Shown here one piece after another: positions 21,964 through 32,968 of a stretch of 64,000 nt of DNA. The DNA is from Planoprotostelium fungivorum (lineage: Eukaryota; Evosea; Variosea; Cavosteliida; Cavosteliaceae): the NCBI GenBank assembly GCA_003024175.1, contig MDYQ01000126.1:1-64000 (forward strand), in the 5' to 3' direction. Below the pieces are notes generated by a model. It made no database searches, was not told the DNA's origin, and worked only from the letters and a program-made list of their open reading frames with translations. Within the stretch, counting starts at the first letter, position 1. Each line of letters starts with the position of its first letter. The position numbers and the translations under genes are program-made.

Positions 21964-22807
21964 ATGATAGACGGAGGACTTGCAAGTTCGGCAGCTTCAT
22001 CACGCTCTGGCGTATAGTTCATTTCACCTGTCGTACACTCTATTGAGTAAAGTGAGAGGGGTGAGTGTGGGATGTGACCGGTCGAATTTGATGAAGGGGA
22101 CGCGTTGTAACCTCCTCGCGTGGGTCTCTCATTGGACATGAGCCAATCCCAACCCGAGCTCCTTCGCATCAAAAATATGCCCAAGGAGAGGGAAAGAACC
22201 GAGTTCTCGGTCGATGTGGACATGAGCTGAAGGATGATGCACTGTATCAACAAGAAAGGATAGTGCTTTCAAAATAGGATCTTTTGAATCAAGGAATGAA
22301 CGAGATGGTACTCGTCGAGACGCTTCTCAGAAGGATCAACTAACGTTATGCAAACATGTATCGATCAGACTTCTCTTTGGCGATAGACTCGACACTGCAA
22401 CAGAACTAAGTTGTCGTCATTTAGAGCTGTTAGAAGCAACACAGTCTGCGGATCGTCTCCTGTATATCATAGTGCTCTGTATGCTCTGTATATCTTTGTT
22501 GATCTAGGTACGAAAGTATCTGTTCATTCATAATTACTTTGACTTTAGAGGATGCAATCGGATGAATCATCCATCCTCTCCGTTCTCGCATGTGTTTCCT
22601 CTTCTTACAGACAGACGAGGAGATATCGCACTACCGTTACGTCCACCTCGGGTTATGGTACTTCTTCTGTTGGTGTGGCTGCCGTTTCCCTTTCAAACTC
22701 GGACTTTTTACAAACCTCCAAACTCGAAATTTACGCAGAATGCGATGAGAAGAAGATGAGACATAAAATAGCATAACGGTTTATGAAGATGAAGAGAGAG
22801 AACCAGT
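21964..22807. other. Gene-poor stretch downstream of the LRR relic
   Basis: An open frame at 22552-22776 (+) starts MQSDESSILSVLACVSSSYR and has a Ser/Thr-rich middle, but it has no signal peptide, domain or neighbour support. A 121-codon minus-strand frame runs antisense to the LRR relic and looks like a shadow. The 3' end of the sterol methyltransferase lies just after this region. Confidence 0.4.
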
Positions 22808-24117
22808 CTACTCGGCAAGGGTTGGGGAAGAGTGCTCCTCGCTTCCGTCGGTTGGTTTTTGAGCGATGATGCGGTACGTCGTTGTGCACAGTCTCATGCC
22901 GTCCATCTTGACGAAAGCCTCTCCGTCCAGCACGAATCGGTCCATGAGTGTCTTTAAATGTGGGGGGAGGACGCGAACGGTAACCAGTCCGTTGATCAGA
23001 GCGGTGATGCCTCTAAAGTATAAGTCGACCTTCTCGATGAGTCCGGCCTGGAGCCCGTCGATGCTGGGGTTGTCCGAGCGTGTGACCACGAATCCGGCCT
23101 CCTTGAGGGCTGCCTCTAGACCGGTTGGGGTGGGGGTTCCAACGGCACCGATGAGGGGCTTGACTCTGCGCATGAGCTCGGCGTGCTCGGGGTCTTGAGG
23201 GTTGTATGCGGGGAGGGAGACCCAGTCCAAGAAGGCGAATTTGGCTCCGGGCTTGAGGACGCGGAAGATCTCCTTGAAGGAGGCCTTGAGGTCTTTGCAG
23301 AGGGAGAAGGCCTGGATCTGGTAGAAGGCATCGAAAGACTGATCTTCGAAGGGGAGGGGGAGGTTGTTCTGATCCCACTCTATGAACGTATTGGAGAAGC
23401 CCATCTTCTCGTTGAACTCCCTGGCTTGGGCGAGTTGGTTGGGATCGATGTTGATGGCGGTGACTTTGCATCCCGACATCTCGGCCATATGGGCGGCGAC
23501 GCGACCTCTTCCACATCCGATCTCCAAAACACGATCACCGGCCTTCAAGCCGATGTCTTTGGCGAGAGCCTCCTCCAACAACATCTGGTTGTCGGTGACA
23601 GAGACGTTCTTGTCCATCAAGGGAGGGATGTACATTTTCTCAACATCTCCCAGGGCGCACCTAAAAAAGAGTCAGTTTGTGAAATCGACGCAGAAAAAGA
23701 TGAGTGATGCGAAAGAGAGGGAGAATGAAAAGATTCCGAGATCCGTCCGAGAAGAGAAAAAATGGGTCCTCCGTGCGGCTGTTCATGACGCACGTGTCAT
23801 GCGCCAGAGACCCTCTCGGACGTTGAAGAAATGGAAGAAGGATCATCACTCACAAGTGATTCAGTACACCGTAGTAGGACTTGAGACAGTCACCGACTCT
23901 GTTCTGGTAGTCCGGCCCCAGAGTACGAATCATCTCCTCTTCATTTTCCCAGTCGAGGTTGTAGATAACATAGGATTGCATGAAGTCCTCAATCTCCTTT
24001 GGCGTCAGATTGCAGAGATGCTTGAAAGAAGTCCCGAAGGTGTTCCACCTCTTAGCGGCTCCCTTCGATGATGTCAGGGCAGGCTCTTCACGAGTTAGGT
24101 CACCTCCACTTTGTCAT
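22808..24117 (-). CDS. SAM-dependent sterol C24-methyltransferase-like protein (SMT/ERG6 family, divergent)
   Basis: The start at 24117 (MTKWRWNTFGTSFKHLC) needs a 55-nt first intron with a CTAAC branch-like site. The next exon has PKEIEDFMQSYVIYNLDWEN and GDCLKSYYGVLNHL, the position of the SMT 'YY-LVT-FYEYGWG' region. The large exon holds the SAM-binding core KAGDRVLEIGCGRGRVAAHM, then TAINIDPNQLAQAREF, then LPFEDQSFDAFYQIQAF. After that comes KEIFRVLKPGAKFAFLDWVS, the SMT 'EIxRVLKPGxxF--xxW' segment, then LPAYNPQDPEHAELMRRVKP and GLEAALKEAGFVV. TAG is at 22808. In amoebae SMT acts on cycloartenol-derived sterols. Here the usual sterol-site motif YAIEATCHAP is replaced by YQIQAFSLCKD, so substrate may differ. 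It lies alone between two minus-strand genes. Confidence 0.82.
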
Positions 24118-24907
24118 TGCTCCACTTCCAAATAGACTGCATCTCTGTGATGACCGATGAAACGTTTCTAGGTTTTTCTCGCGTCCCGCTATTAAAGAAC
24201 TGACTGAGGGTCTACACACAGTCTCCCTCCGCGAGGAAAAAAAACGTCGCGTCATGGTCACGTGACCTCTTTTTTTGCGATCTCGCACTCTATTCTACCG
24301 AAACATCTCACCTCAGGCGCTAAATCGACCCTCCCTCCCTCGTTCTCCTCTCATCAATTCACCTACTGCATCCACAGTCCACCTACCTCCACGAGAGCCT
24401 CTCCTTCGAAGGCGTATTTCCGAAATTTTTCCCGCCCACCTTTTCTATGTCCCTTCTGGATCCAAAACAAACACAAAGGAAGGTGAAGTGCCGTCGGCAC
24501 AGTCACACATTCCGACCCGAAACACTTTCACATATCGGCGACCCCTTCATCGGTTGCCCAAAGTAGCAAAAGTCTGTGAACGTAGCGATGCAATCACGAA
24601 CGAACAGTTGAGGGAGTCTTTTCTCTGTGTCTTTGTCTGTCGGAAGCCTCCTTGTTTCTGGTGAACGAGAAATCCCGCGGGCTACCCAGTCCACGTCTGC
24701 ACAGATTCTACCGTCAGAAGTCATATATTCAGGTCTCGGTACACCCAGCAGAAGCTCCTCCTTCAGAGAGACATTACATCCTCCACTGTCGTGAACTTGT
24801 AACAAAGTTGCAAAACTCTGTGACCGTGTGGCGATCAGATCACATCGCGGATATATATATATTTGGTACTCCACAGACACATTCAAATAGACATTACAAA
24901 GGACCAT
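24118..24907. other. Intergenic stretch between the SMT-like and SH3 genes
   Basis: This region contains the presumed SMT promoter. Two stretches are imperfectly alike: near 24568 (GCAAAAGTCTGTGAACG) and near 24810 (GCAAAACTCTGTGACCG), each followed by GCGAT...ATCAC. The longest frame, 134 codons on the minus strand, has no recognisable domain. No gene is called. Confidence 0.45.
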
Positions 24908-26637
24908 TTATTGCTGATGATCTGTCGCGTAATTGGATGGAAAGAGCCCCGCATGCTGCGACTTGATGTGGATACCATACCACCAACCGTTGTCGTTCTC
25001 GTGGAGGAGTTCGATGTCATCTCCCTTGACAAACGAGATCTCGTCGGCGTCTCTGGCTTGGTACTCGAAAATGGCTTTTATCATCCTAACTGGCACCGTC
25101 TCATCGATGACGATCTCTTCCGTGATGCCCAATGTGGACCCCTGCCATGTTGCATGAGCCATCGATGAGATGGTGACTCTGCTCACCTTGAATTGGACGT
25201 AGTTAGAAGGAAAGAGACCGGACGAGTTGGTCTCTACGTTCGTGCCCCTCCACCACGAGTCGCTCGTCTTCTCGATGAGCTCGATGACGTCGCCGATGCT
25301 GAGCTGCAGGTCTCCCTCGTTGTCCGCGGCGAATTCAAATATGGCCTGGTGACATTTAGTGATCTACAACGGCGTTGTAGATGGACTGACCTCGTACAGC
25401 TCGTGGGTCGAAGCAGGTTTGATGGGCATCTGGTCCAATTGGGCCCTCCTCTGGGTCACTCTACGAGATGTCGCGGAAAACTCACCGTAGGGCAGTCGCT
25501 TCCTTCTTCAGGCCACTGATCTGTCCCTTCATGTCCAAGATGCTCTGCTGATCATCTTTGGTCTTCTTCTCCTGCTTGTCTAATTCTTCTCTCAACATGA
25601 TGTTCTCCCTCTCTAGAATGGCCACGGATGCCTTCAGCTCTAAGATCTGGTTGTTCAGCTGGTGTGCCGACAGATTCGTGGTCGAAGTGGACTGACGAGG
25701 AGATGAGATCGTCTACAACGTTGTAGATGAACCCACCAGGGAAGCTAAGACTTGTGGTGATGGCTTCTCGGGTGGTGGTGGTGGCTTCTCCTTTCTCTTC
25801 GGTGACATTTGTCCAGAGAGGCTTCCTCCATCGAAGTCTCTCACCTTCGTCTCCTTCAGTTTATCTTTGCCCGCAGCCTCTCACCTTCTGTCGCTCGACC
25901 TCCAGATCTGTCTTCAGCTCCAGCTCCAACCTCGTCTTATCGTCTAATTCTCTCTTCAAAACGGTGATCTCCGCGTTCTGTCGTGCGATCTTGTCTCTCG
26001 CATCTCTCAACTGTAAGTCGTGCGTCTCCTCTTGGGAGGGCGAATTGACATTGTAATAAGGGCTGCTGCAGATGACATCAGTTTCGATGTAATGTCATGG
26101 AAGATGTGTGCACCTCTCTTCGTAATCTTCGACGTTCGAGTTTGAACGTGAGAGGGGTTTGGGCATGCTGGTGGGGCCGTACGATTGAGCGTGGACGAGT
26201 CGCTGGGGAGGCATGGAGTTCCCGCTCGATTTGAGCATGACAAAGCTACCGCCTTTGGGAGACATTGTGCCATTGGCCGGTTTGGGAGGGTTACCTGCAG
26301 GTGGAGTGGACTCCTGTAGATGATGTCGGTGTCTCATCGATATGTGATGGTACTGTGAGATTACCTTGACTCGGAGGGGTAGACCCAGTGGATTGCTGGT
26401 CGAGGCCTTCAGAGCGGGGTTTATATGTAGCTTTCCAGGCACGACGGGAGATGTACCTTCGTCTGTCACGTGGTGTATGCGAATGCAAGAGATGCACTCA
26501 CCACCAGACGGCGGAGTGTTGCTGGCAATTGCGATGCTGTTGAACGTGTTCGCCGCCTGCTGGACCCGAGATGGACCGGAAGGCAGAGGTCGAACAGGTC
26601 GTGGAGGTTTATTCTCTGGAGAATCTTCTGTAGACAT
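24908..26637 (-). CDS. Proline-rich coiled-coil adaptor with two C-terminal SH3 domains
   Basis: The start at 26637 gives MSTEDSPENKPPRPVRPLPS, a Pro-rich head with several PxxP motifs, followed by Ser/Pro-rich linkers (SKSFVMLKSSGN-like, MPPQRLVHAQSYGP). The middle is coiled coil: LQLRDARDKIARQNAEITVL, LELELKTDLEVERQK, then LNNQILELKASVAILEREN. Two SH3 domains follow. SH3-1: LYEAIFEFAADNEGDLQLSI, DSWWRGTNVETNSSGLFPSN, YVQF. SH3-2: MIKAIFEYQARDADEISFVK, NGWWYGIHIKSQHAGLFPSN, YATDHQQ. Both keep ALYDY-like, WW and GLFPSNY elements. Such adaptors link actin or endocytic machinery to PxxP ligands; the exact family is not clear. Two introns contain the palindromic element listed separately (25713-25736 and 25364-25390). 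Confidence 0.88.
25364..25390 (-). repeat. Palindromic intron 5' portion, SH3 gene
   Basis: On the coding strand the intron starts GTCAGTCC and carries ATCTACAAC-GCC-GTTGTAGAT. An AG follows at 27 nt and another at 45 nt, both in frame. The 45-nt form gives a normal SH3 strand (LYEAIFEF), so that acceptor is preferred. Confidence 0.65.
25713..25736 (-). repeat. Palindromic 24-nt putative intron, SH3 gene
   Basis: On the coding strand it starts GTGGGTTC, contains TCTACAACGTTGTAGA-type palindrome and ends TTGTAG. It is 24 nt, in phase 0, and read in frame it would end in a TAG stop, so it must be removed. Splicing at this AG keeps the frame as PSPQVLASL / TISSPRQSTSTTNL. A second AG 22 nt further downstream is also in frame. 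Confidence 0.65.
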
Positions 26638-27230
26638 TGTGTCTTTTTCCTATCTTTCTTTAGAATGATGGCCTTTGTTTGAGAGACCCGTCGCGAGATC
26701 TGTCTATTCACCTTTCAAGATGAGTGAATTAGAATGGCGGGATTACTATCCCGTGACCCTTGAGGGTTAGCCACTGAAGATGAGGAGAAGCCTCGTCTGC
26801 TCCTCCGAGATGATGCAGATTGCCGATTATTCGAGCCATTTTATTCTTTTTTATCTTCTTCTGTCATTGTTTTGTCACTGGTTCCACCAACGGACCTCTA
26901 TCGCGGTCACCACACAGCATCTGAATCCTCTTCGATGCCGCGTACATGAACTCGTTAGTCGTTTGCAGTCGAGCTTGTCCCAGAGATATCATATACCCTT
27001 CATACCACATATAAGCGCTTCCATCGTCCTCATTAAGAGAGGAGACGGAGGAGATCTCTTGTGAAGAGCTCTGGACAGTGAGCGCCTTTGTCTAAGGGAG
27101 AAGGTTCCGCGAGGCTAAAAGAAATCGAAAAGTTGTTCCGCATTTCGCTCGTCGGTCGCTACAACAGACGACAACATCATCCTCTTTACCACGGTCCATC
27201 AGGTACTCGACGGTGATATATACATATACA
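26638..27230. other. Divergent intergenic region, SH3 adaptor / tetraspan protein
   Basis: This stretch separates two oppositely oriented starts and should hold both promoters. A TATATACATATACA run at 27217-27230 immediately precedes the tetraspan ATG. A 94-codon plus-strand frame at 26780 has a hydrophobic patch but no other support and is not called. Confidence 0.5.
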
Positions 27231-28050
27231 ATGAAGTTCTTTGAGAGACAATCCGTCGATGAGGTCGGCAAGGTGTCTGTGACTCTTCAGAAAGTTCTCA
27301 TAGCCCTCTCGGTGAGTTTCTCTTGGGCAGTTCAGCGGATATGATTTCTGACCTTGAGAAGGTCTTCATTGGACTGACCTTTGTTTTGACTTTTATGGCT
27401 GGACCTTTGGCCTGGCTTCTGGCTGGAGTTCACGCTCTTCTCGTCTTCATTGCATGGAGAGGTGCTACTCAGCGCCGTGAACGTCTTTTGAAGACGGTGA
27501 GCAGCAATATCATTTCTCCTCTTCTATCATTGACGATTGATAGTACTACATTTCAAGCATCCTCCTTCTCGTCTTCTACGTGGTCTTTACCATTGCCGTT
27601 GTCGTTGTCGTCGCCAACCAGAGAAAACTGGATGCAGAGCAGAGACACCTCAATGTCTCTTTTGGAGGACGTGGAAACAGAGACGGAAGTAACGGACAAG
27701 AGGTCGCGACGGTGAGTGCTGATTTCAATCCTTTCCTCACCGTATCCGAACCCTCCTGATAGAAATCGTAGATCTCCGCCGTCGCTGTCGTCGGTGGAAT
27801 CGTCTTCATCATCATCGGCGCTGTCCTCTCTGCCCTCCAAGTAGCGACTGTCGTCTTATCCATCCGTCTGGCCGGCATGATCCGCATTGTTCAGGGACAA
27901 CATCTGGCTCATCCTCTGATGAGAAAGACTGGATTCGCACAGTTGCCCACTATCAGCCACGTATACATACCCATGAGCTCCACTCAATCTCACGTTGCTG
28001 TTGTCCCTCAGGCCATCATCTACCAACCAAACGCACACGTGCACGTGTAG
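27231..28050 (+). CDS. Four-transmembrane protein of unknown family
   Basis: The start ATG at 27231 gives MKFFERQSVDEVGKVSVTLQ. Three introns of about 40-70 nt are proposed. Hydrophobic segments: VFIGLTFVLTFMAGPLAWLL with AGVHALLVFIAW; then YYISSILLVFYVVFTIAVVV; then ISAVAVVGGIVFIIIGAVLS continuing into ALQVATVVLSI. Between segments 3 and 4 is a short polar loop with a Gly/Asn/Arg cluster (GGRGNRDGSNGQE). The cytosolic tail has the motif AGMIRIVQGQHLAHPLMRKT and ends NAHVHV, TAG at 28048. There is no signal peptide. The size and layout fit tetraspan membrane-organising proteins, but no MARVEL, tetraspanin (CCG) or MS4A signature is visible. Confidence 0.8.
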
Positions 28051-28638
28051 ACGTAGAGCTCTACAGAGAATTTAAATAGATTAAGGATTAAAATGTTCTT
28101 CATCTTCGGTCGGAGGAGAGGTGGTCTACTCTTTAGAGTGAACACGTACGTATAAGAAAATGTTCATCTTCTGTTATGTGTACATGGTGGTCCCGAGAGA
28201 CGACAATGAGCTATGTTACTTTAGATCGGTGTTCATTCATTCCGTGGGAAAGCTTCCATAGATTGGGAGATGATGTTACCGATGGATTAATCTCGTACAC
28301 CTCTGTTGCACCACAGTGAAGGACCCTCTCATCACCTGTGTGATTTTTGAACCGTTTGTCTGATGAGCCCACTTGGTGACAGACTGCTGCACAACGCGAA
28401 CACGATATTCCTACCGTGATCGAATGGGAAGTTGTTGACGCGCTCATCCAGGGATGTCAAAGGTGGCATGTTTCCTCTAAAACGCGCTTCAAAGGTGTCA
28501 GAACGACAGCAGTCGCCCTGGTGCTGGAAGGTTAAAGAGAAATGAACAGAACACAGAAACGTCCGGTGCCGAAATGTGAGCCAACCTTTGGCGGACGCCA
28601 AATAGTCGGAGTCGCGCACGGAGGCAGTGAGCACAAGC
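28051..28638. other. Intergenic stretch upstream of START paralogue A
   Basis: Part of this stretch (about 28500-28560, GGTGCTGGAAGGTTAAAGAGAAATG) aligns with sequence upstream of paralogue B (about 30937-30965), so the tandem duplication included upstream DNA. Minus-strand frames here (up to 102 codons) have no domain support. Confidence 0.5.
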
Positions 28639-30500
28639 ATGGAGGTAGGACACCGTCTTCAGAGGTGGATGCCCTTCTAAAAATCGTTTGTAGAGCATCA
28701 TGGAGAGTCAGTTTGACACTTTAGACGAGATCGTGGTCAAAGGAGGTTTGAGCGATGCGGACTGCAATGCACTCAGCCAGCAGCTGTGTGATCGATTCTC
28801 TTCTACGAAGAGACTTCCCTCTTTGGTTGAATGGCTCGTGAAGAGAGAGCTAGGTGGGTTTGTGACACATTTGACCCTCTAAATATTTTGATAGAAGATG
28901 GAAAGAACTTCTCTGATGGGAAGACTCTATCTGCCAGGACTATCTTCTTGCTTCTCAACTCAGAGATGGCAGTCAAGTTTGGCTCGAAGATGTTGTCGGA
29001 CTTTGTGGAATCGAAAGAGGTGATGGTCTCTGGATCATGTCAGCTGACAGAACGAGCAGCACGCTGATACTTCTACTCTTGTCTTACAATTCTTTCGAGT
29101 GATGGTGGCCGGAGTAGACGACATGCCTGTGTGAGTGAAACGACATCTCATCACACATCATCCTGACTCCGGTGAAGGCGCTCCAGGAGAATTTTATTCA
29201 CGATGCACCACGGCATCGGCTCTCGATTGAAGAAGAACAAATCGGGTCTATCTCCCGTAGCTCTCTACTTCTGCAAGCACATCATCATGAGCCTGTTGAC
29301 CTTAGAATCCGTATTGACAGCTCACCCCGCTCACGCTCACCTTCTCAAGTGAGTTCCGCTCGAAGTCAAAGATCTGATTCATCGCAGAACATTGAGCGAA
29401 GAGATGTCACAATTGATTCAGAGAGAAGAATTATCCACGGAGGACGTCAAGGCCATCAAGACGGTGAGTCCACCATCATCACCGATGTGACTGATGTCTA
29501 TGACAGATCAACATATGGTACAACCGCATCATCGATGAGGTGCGTCTCATCATCGTCTTCATCGTGATAACACTCTATCAGGAGGAGATTTTGATTTACG
29601 AGCGACTCATCGCATGTTCATCACCCGTGGAGAAAGTGTCAGATGCCGAGGACAGAAAATTCTTGAGATACATCGGGCAGCTGAACGGAGCACCTTTAGA
29701 TGCCAAGGTGGATCAGCTGATGAAGAAAGTAACTGACGTGAGAGCAGGTGGTGTCGTTGCATCAGAGTCTGCACGAGAAGATCAAGTCAAACAAGTGGAG
29801 GAAAGTGAAGGAGGGAGATGACTTTTCGTTCTATCAGATGAAAGAAGAGGTGAGGAGAGAGAAGTTGCCATCACTCAACTTGTCAGGGTGTGGATGCGAC
29901 GGCGTCCAAGATAGAGACCGAGCTGAAACTTCCACTGCAAGAGGCGGCATCTCAATGGGCCAAGCAGATGTTCAACGACAAGGAAGACGAGAAGATCATG
30001 GTGTGTCACATCACCGTCATCACCTCTACGTTCATCATGCTCACGGACTTATTCAGGAATACCACGAAGAGAACAGAGAGAGCGGACTGTTGCACACGAC
30101 CGTCAAAGTCAAGTTCCCAACTCCCTTTCAGAACCGAATCTGGTCGTGGTACGTCGACGAGCAGCTGTCCGAAAAGAGACTCGTGCGATTGATCTGGAAC
30201 GCACCTCATTCTCCAGTCAAAGGTTGCGTCACCGGACACATGCACCGTGAGATCATCATCATCATCGACACGACCACGAGCTGAAGTATAGACAGTGCAA
30301 GGAGAGATATACGAAGAAGTCAAGCCAGGGACGACGAGAGTGACAGCTGTAGTGCACATATCGAGCAATGGAAACGTGCCTGGCTGGGTGAGAGGAAGGT
30401 GAAGTGCTGTCTCGTCTCATCACCGCAGGTGACGAACACGAACACGAAACAGTTTGTTACAAAGTTCAGAAAGATGGCTTTGAAGGTGAACAAGGAATGA
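28639..30500 (+). CDS. RasGAP-like helical region plus START domain, tandem paralogue A
   Basis: Exons match paralogue B one for one. Start is taken as ATG at 28639 (ATG GAG before the first intron) because the upstream frame has a stop at 28603; B has a longer, different first exon. The N-terminal half reads MESQFDTLDEIVVKGGLSDA, LCDRFSSTKRLPSLVEWLVK, GKTLSARTIFLLLNSEMAVK, FGSKMLSDFVESKE, then RRILFTMHHGIGSRLKKNKS, GLSPVALYFCKHII. The helical pattern and position of these blocks resemble RasGAP domains. The C-terminal half is START-like: EAASQWAKQMFNDKEDEKIM, TTVKVKFPTPFQNRIWSWYV, LVRLIWNAPHSPVKGCV, GEIYEEVKPGTTRVTAVVHI, NVPGWVTNTNTKQFVTKFRK. TGA is at 30498. START domains bind lipids or sterols in a hydrophobic pocket. 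GAP activity is doubtful because the arginine-finger position reads FSDGK. Confidence 0.75.
30266..30412 (+). repeat. 147-bp segment identical to 32720-32866
   Basis: From the 3' end of an intron through the exon GEIYEEVKPGTTRVTAVVHI...VPGW and into the next intron, the two paralogues show no difference that I can see, intron bases included. Flanking sequence diverges at once on both sides. Confidence 0.85.
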
Positions 30501-30982
30501 GCAACGTCCGGGGCGATGAAGAGACTGGAATATATATTTATGGACATCGAAAGTCAGCAGAGTTCGGTCAACTCTGTGCGCGGTCGGCCTGCGCTGTGAA
30601 ATAAAATACGATAGGAAATTAAGAGTCGAGATATTATGTTTAGTTGTTGTGGGATGACGTGATTTCATCCTCAGGGCACCCAACAAACCTTATCGACACG
30701 AACGTGGTGCATCATCCATTCAACATCCACTGCCTCGACGTATCTATCGTAGGGACATCCTCTTCACGATACATCCAATGCCTTTTCATCTCTTCACAGA
30801 GAACAAAGATGTGGGGGCAAAGTCACACGATGTTTTATCAAGATATCGGTTGGAAGCGTTTTTGACGGATGATCTGTATCCAAGCCAAAAGGAGACATGT
30901 TCCTGAAAAATATGCACTAAAACAGTGACAATCACCCTGGTGCTGGAAGATTAAATAGAAGAGATAGAGCAGGGCAGACGAT
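30501..30982. other. Spacer between the two START paralogues
   Basis: No supported gene. Its last 60 bases resemble the sequence upstream of paralogue A and probably include the promoter of paralogue B. Confidence 0.5.
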
Positions 30983-32968
30983 ATGAGACCCACTCAACGC
31001 ACACCGAGCAGTGCCAATCCACGCGTGGATAAGACGAACCCAACCATGGATGTGAGACACCGTCACCGTCTCGTTCACTCTTGACCTTCTGCAGAAGATT
31101 TTAGAGAGTCAATTTGACGTTTTGGACGGCATCGTGACTGGAGATCTGAGTGATGCGGATGTAGAGTCTCTCAGCCAGAAGTTGTGTGACCGATTCTCTT
31201 CCACGGATAGACTCGCCCCGCTGGTCACTTGGTTGGTGAAGAGAGAGTTGGGTGAGTCATAAACGCACCATGACCCTTCTAATCTCCTCCTGTAGAGAAT
31301 GAAAAAGACTTCTCGGACGGGAAGAGTCTATCTGCAAGGACTGTCTTCTTACTTCTCAACTCAGAGATGGCAGTCAAGTTTGGCTCGAAGATGTTGTCGG
31401 ACTTTGTGGAATCGAAAGAGGTGAGGGTCTCCATCTTCTGGATCATCTGGATTGAAGAATTTCGCAGCTTGCCGACACCTCTACTCTCGTCTTTCAGTTC
31501 TTCCGTGTCTTGTTTGCAGGGGTAGACGACATCCCTGTGTGAGTCGATCGATCTCTCGCCCCAGCACATTGACCCTCCCGTAGACAATCGAGGAGGGTTC
31601 TGTTCACCATGCAGAACTGCATCGGCTCTAGAATGAAGGGGAGGAACGGACTGTCTCCTGTGGCTCTCTACTTCTGCAGGGATGTGGTGGCCAACTTCTT
31701 GACTCTAGACCCTGTCCTCAATGCATATCCAGCTCACGCCGACGTCTTCATGTGTGTCCCTCTCACCACCGATGTCCATCTGATTGATCCATCGCAGAAA
31801 CCTGAGCCGAGAGATGCATCAGCTGATCCAGAGGGAAGTGATGACGAAACAAGACACTGCATCCGTAAAGATGGTGAGATCCCATCTGTAATGTGATCTG
31901 ACCAAGATGACAGATCAACCAGTGGTACAATCGCATCATCGATGAGGTGCACCTCATCTTCTCATCTATCTATTAACACGTCCTTCAGAAGGAGATCTTG
32001 ACTTACGAGCGACTCATCGCCTGCTCTTCGGCAGCAGAAAGAACCTCCGAAGCAGAAGACCAAAAGTTCATCCAGTATCTCGAGAAATTCAACGGACCTC
32101 CCAGAAACGCAGAGGTGAATCATCGGACGATGCATCCTCTAATGATGATCCATCTGATGTCATCTCAGCTGGAGGCGTTGCATCAGAAGTTGTTCGACAA
32201 GATCAACTCGGATAAATGGAAAAAGTTATTCACGAAGGAGGCGGAGAATTTCTCATACTATCAGATGAAGGAAGAGGTGAACAGAGAAGACGTCGCTGTC
32301 GCTCACCCGTGCAGGGTGTCTATGCTTTGGGATCGAAGATCGAGGCAGAGCTGAGACTTCCACTGAAAGAAGCGGCAGCTCAGTGGGTCAAGCAGATGTT
32401 CAACGAGAAGGAAGACGAGAAGATCATGGTGACATCTCATCTCGTCCACGATCGTCATCGAACTCACGGAATCACAGGAATATCACAAAGAGAACGATGG
32501 GAGTGGACTCTTACATACCACCGTGAAGATCAGATTTCCCGCCTTCTTCCAGAACCGAATCTGGTCGTGGTACGTCGACGAGCAGCTGTCCGACAACAAG
32601 CTCATCCGTTTGATCTGGAACGCACCTCACCCCGCGGTCAAAGGCTGCGTCGTCGGACACATGCACTGTGAGACATTTAGATCTCATGCTTGCCGTCACA
32701 TCATCACCCACATCGTCGACGACACGACCACGAGCTGAAGTATAGACAGTGCAAGGAGAGATATACGAAGAAGTCAAGCCAGGGACGACGAGAGTGACAG
32801 CTGTAGTGCACATATCGAGCAATGGAAACGTGCCTGGCTGGGTGAGAGGAAGGTGAAGTGCTGTCTTTTCTCACCACAACGCAGGTGACAAATCTACACA
32901 CGAAACAGTTTGTTACAAAGTTCAGAAAGATGGCACTGAAGATCAACGGTGAAAGCGAGCGACGCTGA
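30983..32968 (+). CDS. RasGAP-like helical region plus START domain, tandem paralogue B
   Basis: The start ATG at 30983 gives MRPTQRTPSSANPRVDKTNP. The body parallels paralogue A: KILESQFDVLDGIVTGDLSD, DRLAPLVTWLVKREL, ENEKDFSDGKSLSARTVFLL, LNSEMAVKFGSKMLSDFV, VLFTMQNCIGSRMKGRNGLS, PVALYFCRDVVANFL. After a helical link (NLSREMHQLIQREVM, WYNRIIDE, EILTYERLIACSSAAE) comes the START part: KKLFTKEAENFSYYQMKEE, KIEAELRLPLKEAAAQWVKQ, TVKIRFPAFFQNRIWSWYV, KLIRLIWNAPHPAVKGCVVG, GEIYEEVKPGTTRVTAVVHI, FVTKFRKMALK. It ends INGESERR, TGA 32966. Intron places are the same as in A. Lipid-responsive regulation of a small GTPase would fit the domain pair but is inference. Confidence 0.78.
32720..32866 (+). 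repeat. 147-bp segment identical to 30266-30412
   Basis: Partner of the identical tract in paralogue A; it spans an intron end, a full exon and the start of the next intron. Confidence 0.85.

Noticed and set aside
23013-23707. Long open frames on both strands over the sterol methyltransferase exon
   Set aside because: They overlap a well-supported methyltransferase frame and contain only Arg/Pro- or Gly/Glu-rich translations.
24503-24907. 134-codon minus-strand frame as a gene
   Set aside because: No recognisable domain, and the region is needed for the promoter of the SMT-like gene and the 3' end of the SH3 gene.
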